Shown here piece after piece: positions 55,850-64,000 of a stretch of DNA of 64,000 nucleotides (positions within the stretch are counted from its first letter, which is position 1; every line of letters starts with the position of its first letter). The notes below the pieces were generated by a model. That model had not been told where the DNA came from, ran no database searches, and saw nothing but the letters and a program-made list of their open reading frames with translations. Both the position numbers and the translations under genes were made by a program. The DNA comes from Lindgomyces ingoldianus (lineage: Eukaryota > Ascomycota > Dothideomycetes > Pleosporales > Lindgomycetaceae). The stretch spans positions 1,531,278-1,595,277 of the forward strand of contig NW_022985170.1 in NCBI RefSeq assembly GCF_010093535.1. The letters are read 5' to 3'.

Positions 55850-57293
55850 ATGGCGTCAGTTCAGGTCTCTTTGCCTCTCCCAGTTCTTCCAGAAGGGTGG
55901 TCTGGTGAGAGGGATTTCAAGGCAATCGGACCCCTCAGTCATGCTACCGACCGAAACATCGAGCCGGTCGGCCCGCACTTCCTTGCCCATGCTCGAAGAG
56001 TGCGTTTGCTCCACAGTATCAGCCTCGTCGCCAGCTAACCATGCTTCCACTTGTAGAAGCGACATAAGCGCACATTCTCCGAAGATGATCGCATTCAAGC
56101 CCAGGTAAATGTCAAGAAAGTTGAGGACGATGACGCGGGCGAGATTAGCGAGTTGGAGGATCCCCTCATGTTGCAGCGAGAAGCCAAAGACTGGAAGGTG
56201 GGATTCTTTGAAATCGACCCTGAACCCAGATCGCTCACATTTTCTGCAGGGTCAAGACCACTACGCCGTGCTTGGAATTTCGAAATACCGATACAAGGCT
56301 ACGGAGGACCAGATTAAGCGAGCTCACCGCAAGAAGGTGCTGAAACACCACCCCGATAAGAAGGCTGCTGCTGGGGAAGCCCAAGACGATCAATTCTTCA
56401 AGTGCATTCAAAAAGCCACCGAGGTCCTCTTGGACCCAGTTCGGCGACGACAGTTCGATTCGGTTGACGAAGGTGCCGACGTGGAGCCCCCGACTAAGAA
56501 AGAGACACAAAAAGGCAACTTCTATAAGCTGTGGGGCAAGGTTTTCGAGTCTGAGGGTCGTTTCTCCAAGGTCCAACCAGTTCCCAAGCTCGGGAACGAA
56601 AAGAGCACCAAAGAGGAAGTCGAGCATTTCTACAACTTTTGGTACAATTTCGACAGCTGGAGAACCTTTGAATACCTCGACGAGGATGTTCCAGATGACA
56701 ACGAAAATCGTGATCAGAAACGTCACGTCGAACGGAAGAATCAGAATGCTCGCCGAAAGAAAAAGACCGAGGACACGGCCCGCCTAAGAAAGCTCGTAGA
56801 TGACGCACTGGCTCTTGATGAACGTATTAAGAAGTTCCGGCAGGCGGAACATGCCCAGAAGAACAAGCGCCGACTAGAAAAGGAAGCCGAACAGAAACGT
56901 CTCGCGGAAGAGGCCGCCAAGCAAAAAGAGCTCGAGGCCCAAGCCAAGGCCCAAAAAGAGGCCGCAGAAAAGGCCGACAGAGCGGATGCGAAGAAGGCGA
57001 AGGAAGCGGCGAAGAACGCTGCGAAGAAGAACAAGAGAGTGGTGAGGGCCGCTGTTAAAGAAGCCAACTATTTCCACAGCGGTGGAGATGCTCCTCCCTC
57101 TCAGATCGATCAAGCGTTAAATGACGTCGATCACATCATCACGAAGATTGACAACGAGGAGCTGGCTGATTTGACTAGCAAACTAAGTGGCAAGAAGAAT
57201 GCTGGCGAGATTACCCAGATCTTCAAGGATGAAGTGCAGCGGTTAGTTGGAGCAGGCAAACTGAAGGAGGGCGAAGCCAAGTCTCTTTCGTAG
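55850..57293 (+). CDS. ZUO1: Zuotin, ribosome-associated J-protein
   Basis: Three exons: 55850-55999, 56057-56197, 56250-57293, giving 444 aa (yeast Zuo1 is 433). Exon 1 codes MASVQVSLPLPVLPEGWSGE. The J-domain starts QDHYAVLGISKYRYKATEDQ and has the catalytic HPD in KKVLKHHPDKKAA. The zuotin homology domain follows (FYKLWGKVFESEGRFSKVQP and HFYNFWYNFDSWRTFEYLDE), then a highly charged rRNA-binding coiled coil and a C-terminal helical bundle. It partners an Hsp70 (Ssz1) in the ribosome-associated complex, helping new chains fold. It is divergent from IMH1 with only 253 bp between starts, so both promoters overlap. Confidence 0.95.
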
Positions 57294-58000
57294 TAGTGCT
57301 TTTAGAGAGGTCCGGGTTTATTAGGTAGTTCTCTTAGGTTTAGATGGAGTAGGACAATTGGAGCTCTCACCAGGTTTGGTTTGATGCCAAGGGTTATGTT
57401 TTTGCTTGTGATTTCGATTTGGCAGTGTTCACAGTTCTTTTCAAGGTTCCACAGTCCATTTCATGCTGCAAGAGCTGTAGAACATGAACATTGCATTCCA
57501 CTTGGCGTCATATAATAGCCGTCTTCCTGCATTTCCGCATGCGCTAGACCTGGATTCCAGTGGCGCACTTCCTTGGTCGGGTTCCCCACGAAGGCTGCCC
57601 AGTGTCCACCGCCCACCACCGTTGTTTGGCGGCGGTTTTGGTCGAGACAACCTTGTCATAGCAACCCACCCAGGCGCGACATGGCATCAAGCCAAGTCTG
57701 TGGTGCCCTAGATTTGGATGCAACTACGTTCAACGCCCATTACTACTTATACACTTCACGATTCCCTGCCAAGCACACAGTTTTCTTCCTTAACCCTCCC
57801 GTCGTCTACTCACCCTTCACGGCAATCACAGCAGCTCCCCCGCGCTAAGGCATATAGTCTACTAAGTACGACAGTACCTGCCGCCTGTGAGAGCGCACGT
57901 TAGGCGCAAGGATATCGCAAGCGGAAAAGGGTGCAATTGTATTCGTCTGTAGAGGGGCTCACCGGACGCCCTCGTGCCTCTAACTTGTCCAAAGACCAGG
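57294..58000. other. Intergenic: ZUO1 3' flank and promoter of the stress-domain gene
   Basis: About 700 bp. No other gene recognised. Confidence 0.5.
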
Positions 58001-59586
58001 ATGAGTATCTCCCCCACGTCGGCCGCACAACGAAACGGTTCATCACCAGTCCAAGCACCTGCATCTCGCCAGACGGTGAGCCCTCTGTCGCTGCCAGCGA
58101 CTGGCGCAGAGACACAAGTTGCACGCCGCTCATCCATTCAATTCCTGCCGCATTCTAATGCTGCGTTCCCCAAAGGCAGCCCAAAGGCAGGCCGCGAGAA
58201 GCGCCGCTTATCCTCACCTCCACCTCCACCGTGAGTGATGACCTCTCCATCCTTTGCTACCCCTCCCAAACCCACCACTCCACCATCCCCCCTCCATCTT
58301 TTCGCGTTCATGCCTCACGACCTGATGCCTATGGCGAGTCATTATGTCGGAGTATGCCTCACAGATCGCGGGTGGCGCCCGGAGCGAGCAAGAGACTTAG
58401 TTACCTTCTCATGTTCCTCATAGATACCCAGGACTGTATAGACCACGCACTGACTAGAGCTGTACAGTGTCTTCCAATCCCGTGTCTCATTCGATACGTT
58501 CGACAAGCCTGCTGATTTCATCGAAGAGAATTCATTTACCCTGATAGCAAAGCACAAGGACTACGAATACACTAAACGATCGCGCACGTTTCTCTGTGGG
58601 TGCGATGACAACGAATACTCCGAATATGCCTTGCAGTGGCTCATTGATGAGCTTGTGGACGACGGCGATGAAATTGTTTGCTTGAGAGTTGTCGAGAAGG
58701 ATTCCACACTTGCAGCAGACCCAAGTGTTGAGAAGAGACGTTATCGATCCGAGGCCGAAACTTTGATGAAGCAAATCCAGAACAAGAACCATGAGAATAA
58801 GGCCATCAACTTGATCTTAGAGTTTGCCGTTGGAAAGGTTAATATCGTGATTGACGAAATGGTAAACAAATCGATTTGTTCGTGTACGACTGTGGGCTAA
58901 TACACCTACAGATCAATCTGTACGAGCCAGCCATCCTTGTCGTTGGAACCAGAGGACGAAGTCTTGGCGGTTTTCAAGGCCTCCTTCCCGGATCCGTTTC
59001 AAAATACTGTCTGCAGCACTCTCCTGTTCCTGTCATTGTTGTCCGTCCATCTTCCAAGCGCGACAAGTCAAGGACCAAGCGTGCCCAGGACCCTGCTCGG
59101 CATGCCTACAAGGACCTCCTAGAGAAGAGTGGTCCGCAGGGTGGCCACATCCTGAATTCTGGTCACCGCAACAGCAGCTTCATCGCAGAAGAGGAAACCC
59201 AGCCTGCTTCTGATGACGAAGCGGTAGCAGTAGCGGCAGCTATTGGGCTCAGACAAAATCTCGATGCTAGCCCGCTAACCCAGGTTGAAACAACACCAGC
59301 AGATGTTGAGCCCTTCTCTGCACGTGTTGCCGATACAGGTTTCGTATCCGCACTAGAGGAACTGCGAAGTCCTAGCGTTGTCATGAAAAGCCCTGAATTA
59401 GGCAACCTAGACAGTCCTGATATCAGCGACATAAGCAGCAGCGAGGAGGATGACCAAGGAGGAGTATCAACCACACAAGCCATAAAACCGAGTATCGCAA
59501 TTGAGGGCACAGAGTCGACAATGCCTGCAATGGAAGTCGAGCCCGAGACAAAACCAGAAGAGCAATGGAACCCAACTACGGAATAG
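58001..59586 (+). CDS. Universal stress protein (UspA-fold) domain protein
   Basis: Three exons: 58001-58230, 58468-58861, 58912-59586, giving 432 aa. The first exon is Ser/Pro-rich and disordered, ending in a Pro run. The second begins VFQSRVSFDTFDKPADF, then SFTLIAKHKDYEYTKRSRTF and LCGCDDNEYSEYALQWLIDE, the fungal USP start. The third has the nucleotide-binding signature VGTRGRSLGGFQGLLPGSVS followed by HSPVPVIVVRP. The tail is an acidic, disordered extension (DSPDISDISSSEEDD). The domain binds ATP or related nucleotides in other members; role in fungi is unknown. The intron at 58231-58467 (237 bp) is longer than its neighbours. Confidence 0.88.
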
Positions 59587-60195
59587 AAGTAACGCCCCCC
59601 TTCTTGTCTCACTTACCAGACGTTCTACACTTGCACAGCAGGGAAAATTAATGCTATTATTCTTCGTCAAAGATGACATGTTCGTGCTTCATTTTTAAGG
59701 GTGGAGACGGCTTGGCATCTGAAAAAGTCTGACCTTTCGCGACAAGAGTGTGGGGGCCCTACTGGCTGCGGGACCGGGCAGATTCAAACCCGAGAGATGG
59801 CGATAGATAGCATTATCAGAGTTCGCTCAGACCGGCAGACGAGCGACTAAATTCACGATATCATGGTCCATTGCTAATATTGCTATTTCTGTCCTGTGTT
59901 TTGCCCCACAATAAACCAATCCTTCCTGGCACTGGTCAAAGCTCTCTGATCTGACATGACGTCCAAAAGTGGCGGGGGTTGGAGGCTTGGCGACGTGTTG
60001 CGAAACGCTTTCCGCGTGTTCGTCCTCAGGAACAAGCATCCTTTTCCTCTCTCCCTTAGGCACTGACATGACCTTTCGAGCCGTCCATTCGCTGCGGAGT
60101 CGATGGGAGTTGCATCCACAACCAATAACGCTTGAACCGACGAGTCTATAAAGCAAATATTCCGAACCTGATCCTGTTCCGACATTCTCAGCCCT
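59587..60195. other. Intergenic: promoter of the GPHR-type gene
   Basis: About 610 bp. A tRNA B-box lookalike near 59790 has no matching arms. Nothing else seen. Confidence 0.5.
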
Positions 60196-61834
60196 ATGGT
60201 TCCTTCCGACGGCTGCGATGAATGTGTACCTGACTGGGTGGTCAAACGACGACCATCGACCTTAGCGTTCTCGGCGTTGCCTTTTGTTCTTACCTTTATC
60301 ATTGTAGCCGTCGCTGTGTCCCATAAGCTCTTTCCTCTTCTGTCAGGCCCCACCCTACTTAAGGACCGCCGCGATGCAGGTTTACCGGCGGCATTCTCCC
60401 TGCGGGAGCGGCCCTCCATACACAACAACCTGCGGATTACGTCGCAGACTCTCGCCAGTGTCACATTCTCTACGAATATTGCCCTATCAGCAGTCCTAGT
60501 AGAGCTGATTCTGTGCGAAATATCGAACACAGTCAACCCAGCCACTCGCACACTCGCGCTGAAGATCACAGTCCCACTCCTCCTTTTCCTCCTCGTCATT
60601 GCAACGCCTGCGCTAGAAATACACTCAGTACTCGCAGGCGCGGGATGGGACTTTGGCGGCGGACAGCGAAGGATGGCGTGGATATTGGAGGCTGTAGGCT
60701 TGGTGATATGGCTGATTGGCTTTTGGTATCTCGGGAGGGCTCTCTTGGGGTCCTACCTCCATGAGGAGTCTTATATCCGCGATCACAGTATTTCAGAGGG
60801 GTGTCTGGAGAGAATTGGAATAATTGGAATAAGCTTGATGGCTTCTTTGGCTGGATTCGCTGCCGTCAGCTCTATGCGGCAGACTTTTGGGGCTAAATAT
60901 CGCCCTGTAAGTCATAATCTCCAAGCAACCAAACCCGCACTAACCTCAGTAGGTAACCGAGTCAGACCTTTCTCGAAAACAGGCAGGCTTGGATGCCACT
61001 AACGATATGCTTCTGGCGAAGGAAAGCCGTCTGCGTGCTCTTCAACGCAAGCTTTCAGACACCCCACAGGAAAGCTTCATGACTCGTATCATGGGCAGCA
61101 TTCGAGGAAATCCAGATATCCAAGAACGCAACACCCTTCAGCTCGAAATACAAGGGCTTGAGACCATGCGATCCTCCATTCAGAATTCTCTTATGGTCCT
61201 TCAAAATCGGCGTCAATCTCAAGTTCGCTCACATACCGCATATGGCCGCTTATTGAACGTGTTCTCTTTTATCTTTTCCCTCTATTGCTTTTATCGAATC
61301 GCCGCCACGACAGTCACAACCCTTCGCCGATTCTCATCACCAAATACCAGCTTCTCAAACAGCGACCCGATCAATAACTTCCTCGCTATCCTCGCAAAGC
61401 ATTGGGATCCCACCTTGGATCGCGTGGCCTGGAGTCGGACAATCTCTTTCCTTCTGTCTGGGGTGATGCTTCTCTTGTCCTTCAACAGCGTTCTCCAAAC
61501 TTTCCTCCTTTTTGCCCTGGTTCTTCCAAGTATACTCCAGCATGCTCGAGCAAATCTTGCCTTACTTATATCGCAAATATCGGCTACATATGTAATCAGC
61601 TCGGCTCTTCTTCTACGAAGTAATCTACCAACTGAGATGAAGAGTGCCATATCGGACGCCTTGGGTGCACCGCTTGAGCCTAGATTCACCGAAAGATGGT
61701 TTGAGGGATGGTTTCTTGCTGCGAGTGCATTGACCGTTCTTGGACTTTGGATTGGAAAAAGGATCAAAGGAGCTGGATGGGATGACGACGATGATTTAGG
61801 AGATTGTGACGTCGAAATGGGGAAAATGAGTTGA
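60196..61834 (+). CDS. Golgi pH regulator / ABA-GPCR-type membrane protein (GPHR family)
   Basis: Two exons: 60196-60906 and 60953-61834, giving 530 aa. The N-terminal part has four to five membrane segments (LAFSALPFVLTFIIVAVAVS, FSTNIALSAVLVELILC and LALKITVPLLLFLLVIATPA). GFAAVSSMRQTFGAKYRP, a GPHR hallmark, ends the first exon, followed by a cytosolic coiled coil (LLAKESRLRALQRKL and LEIQGLETMRSSIQ). The C-terminal half has the ABA-GPCR domain (FSFIFSLYCFYRIAATTVTT, SRTISFLLSGVMLLLSF and FFLAAS-like FLAASALTVLGLWIGK). Animal GPHR is an anion channel that acidifies the Golgi; plant relatives are GTG proteins. The fungal role is not established. Confidence 0.93.
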
Positions 61835-62469
61835 AGTTGATTGGCATTTTGATTGGAGTCATGTGGTCTTCAGATGGTCCCGGATATTGTATTATGGGGA
61901 TTACCGCAGCATTGGGGGTATCGAGGACTCTGTATTAGTACACTGTATCGAATAATTGCATTTATTTCAGATCCGAGTAAAGTTCCCTCTCTACGGAGTA
62001 TAGTGCATGTTGTTGGGTCTGAAGTCAATTAGGTAAAATTAAACAAGATTCCGCAAGTGTGTCAGCAAATCCATAAGCCATGCAAATGCATGTTACGAGG
62101 CAACTGGTATCACAATTGACGTAGATGCTGTGCATACATGCCCGATCAGGATGCCAAGGCCAGCCCTACAATGACGTCGTCGTGAGGCAAGAACTCTATG
62201 AAAAGCGCAGGGCATGGCGGAGCTGCTCATGTTCACCAACCTCATTAAAAGTTTTTGAGCTATCTGGTCCTCGAACTTAGTTCGTTTTCTTCTTCAGTAT
62301 TAGTATCAATTAGCCAATAGACATTTTAGAACCTCTATATTCCAGCAAACAACCAACCAGTATGCCTCCTTCTCTACCCTTAGCCCTTACCCAACTACCT
62401 CTCCCTCTATGACCTATACCTAGCCTCAAACCTAACAGCTCAAAGCCCCACGCAAACACAACCACCAAC
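61835..62469. other. Intergenic
   Basis: About 630 bp, AT-rich. Promoter and leader of the small gene at 62470 lie at its end. Nothing else recognised. Confidence 0.5.
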
Positions 62470-62685
62470 ATGTCCGCGCCAAACGCCGGCCGTCAATCCC
62501 CAGGCCCAGAAAGCCAAACCGGGGCCCAGCAGCAAGACCCGGTAGCTATGAATCCGAACGAGCAAGGGGGCGCTCCCTCTCAGTCGCACGCGAAAGAAGC
62601 AAGCGATGACCAGAAGGCAAATCTTGCAAGCAACCCGACGCACCCGCTTGCGAAGCATTCTGAGGAGACGACTAGTAAGAAATAG
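62470..62685 (+). CDS. Small conserved fungal protein, polar and disordered
   Basis: Single exon, 71 aa, start MSAPNAGRQSPGPESQTGAQ, end in ASNPTHPLAKHSEETTSKK. The composition is Gln, Ser, Pro and Glu-rich with no membrane or signal segment. Short proteins starting MSAPNAGRQSP and ending SNP-x-HPL-x-TSKK are familiar from other filamentous ascomycetes, which supports a real gene. No function is known to me. Confidence 0.7.
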   Translation: MSAPNAGRQSPGPESQTGAQQQDPVAMNPNEQGGAPSQSHAKEASDDQKANLASNPTHPLAKHSEETTSKK

Positions 62686-63246
62686 ACTCGTGAATGGCGG
62701 ATGGCGGGTTTCCTTTTGTAGTGTGGCATGAGAGGGTTTGTTATTCTGGGGAAGTTAAATGCGCAGTGTCTTTGCCTGAGAGGAAAGAGGAGGATTCAAA
62801 ACTGAGGAATGAATGGTAACAGGATTTGACGTCGTCCTGAGCATTTACTTCCTGTAGTTAACTATGTACGTGATTGCTTGTCAGACCACTCCCATAGATA
62901 TTATGCATTCGAGTTTTGCTATAAATCCGCCGCTGTCCTTCAACATGCACTACCAGTATTATCATAATATCTTTATTGTGGCTTTTTATTGACGTTCCGT
63001 GATGCGTTGCTTTTCTCAATTCCCCATGTATTTCGCCCCACCAATCACACCTCCCCCAACACCATAACCACGGATCATATCCGTTTCTAGCTATTTTCCG
63101 CTTGTCCCCACTTTATGAAGAATTTGACCCCTCTTTACTACGCGAAAATTCTTGTATTCGGACAGGAGGAGCACTCTTATTTCATACAAGGTTTTATTGC
63201 CACTATTATTTACTAAATAATTAACAATTTCTACACATCTGGTTAA
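62686..63246. other. Intergenic
   Basis: About 560 bp, AT-rich, between the 71-aa gene and the tRNA. No feature seen. Confidence 0.5.
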
Positions 63247-63334
63247 GGGCACTTGGTCTAGGGGTATGATATTCGCTTCGCATATGTCAATGTGTATTTG
63301 TGAATGGTCGTGGGTTCAATTCCCACAGTGTCCA
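63247..63334 (+). tRNA. tRNA-Ala (anticodon CGC), with a 16-nt intron
   Basis: Acceptor arms GGGCACT and AGTGTCC pair over seven positions, including G3-U70, the alanine identity pair, with A73 as discriminator. The anticodon stem is TTCGC (63272-63276) with GTGAA (63300-63304). The loop reads TT-CGC-A, giving anticodon CGC at 63279-63281. The intron 63283-63298 follows position 37, the canonical place. A T-arm of GTGGG-TTCAATT-CCCAC contains the B box GGTTCAATTCC; the A box is TGGTCTAGGGG. A pol III T run follows. An alternative pairing shifted by one base would give anticodon TCG, but leaves a four-base variable loop and pyrimidine at position 37. Confidence 0.85.
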
Positions 63335-63336
63335 CG

Positions 63337-63352
63337 TTTTTCGGGTTTTTTT
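63337..63352 (+). terminator. RNA polymerase III terminator of the tRNA
   Basis: Two T runs, T5 at 63337-63341 and T7 at 63346-63352, just after the tRNA 3' end. Confidence 0.75.
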
Positions 63353-64000
63353 GGAATATTTTTGGGCCATTGTTCGAGGTGTGTGCGAGTAAAGAGGTGG
63401 TCTTTCTTGCTGCTCTGTTCATGATGAACCTCCTCAACCTTCCCCGCTCAAGAAACTCGACGCCCCCCTTCTTAATCGATATAACGTCGATCTCAGAATA
63501 TTTTCAACATGGCAAGCTCCCTGCCCTTCTCTCAACTTAAGCGGGCTGAACTCTTCTGACCCCTGCTCCAATTAACATAATCACTGTGTATACTATGTTC
63601 TAACTACGCGCACGACATCTACGGCTGCCCCTACAACTTCGGCGCAGCTGCGGTGTCTGGAAAGGCCCCATCACTGGTCTCGCAGTCGGCCGCATGTGCA
63701 TTACACGCGGCGGTTGGGCTAAATTAGTCAGCTGCTTGAATTGCAACTCCCTCACGGGCATCAACCTTCAGTTACTAAAGACTTAGATTATTCTATAGAG
63801 TACTGGTATCCGATCAGGACGCTTCACTCACCTGCTGGAATCCTGACTCATCTATGTGCGTTCCTGTTGAGGGCGTGCCGTTGCTGTCATTTCTTTGGTC
63901 GGTACCGGGGAATTGGCCGTCTGTAAACAAGGCTGGGACGGCTTCAGTTACCAATACAACGGGATTCGTTTCTTCTTCGGCCACCTTATTTGGTACTACG
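63353..64000. other. Right end of window, no gene called
   Basis: About 650 bp. The last 75 bases are open in a Ser/Thr-rich frame (ending TGFVSSSATLFGTT), which could be the beginning or part of a gene extending beyond the window, but I see no start or homology that would support a call. Confidence 0.4.

Noticed and set aside
59775..59815. tRNA T-arm lookalike on the minus strand
   Set aside because: Arms do not pair and no A box is found at the right distance.

Overview
The window is nuclear DNA from a filamentous ascomycete (Pezizomycotina). Protein-coding genes are interrupted by short introns (mostly 46-100 bp) with GT-AG borders and CTAAC/CTGAC-like branch sites. The recognisable genes include a kapC-type bZIP factor, a Zn2Cys6 regulator and Ser/Thr-rich GPI-type surface protein. 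Leotiomycetes is my best guess for the class, but this is only an impression. I rebuilt exon structures by hand from splice motifs, reading frame and family conservation; nearly all close in frame.

Layout. 0-2.5 kb: a C-N hydrolase (nitrilase family) lies between two EthD-domain genes, one cut by the window edge and one frameshifted. 3-14 kb: housekeeping genes (eIF3l, a coiled-coil protein, a 94-aa candidate, an acidic nucleolar-type protein, a Cys-rich membrane protein, a COX14-type mitochondrial protein, a DUF2458 protein). 14.3-16.4 kb: a mucin-like GPI-type surface protein with TDAIPTSF repeats. 16.4-24.4 kb: a gene-poor stretch holding only the kapC-like bZIP gene. 24.4-38 kb: cytochrome c heme lyase, YIP1, an F-box-like protein with orphan zinc-binding exons beyond its stop codon, a UFD1-type protein with zinc fingers and a UBA-like tail behind a six-unit heat-shock element, PAF1 and ARP8.

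38.7-47.3 kb is the most interesting part. It looks like a compact nitrogen-scavenging cluster: a TamA/Dal81-like Zn2Cys6 regulator, an NCS1-family permease and, divergent from the permease, one gene fusing an isochorismatase-type cysteine hydrolase (biuret-hydrolase-like) to an allophanate-hydrolase-type amidase. The shared promoter holds GATA-factor sites, including a back-to-back pair, and CGG/CCG-rich inverted repeat. The simplest model is uptake of a urea-like or ureide compound (biuret is the best candidate) and two sequential amide hydrolyses by one polypeptide.

48.5-64 kb: SRPK kinase, a GRIP golgin (IMH1), zuotin, a universal-stress-domain protein, a GPHR/ABA-GPCR-type channel, a small conserved protein and an intron-containing tRNA-Ala(CGC).
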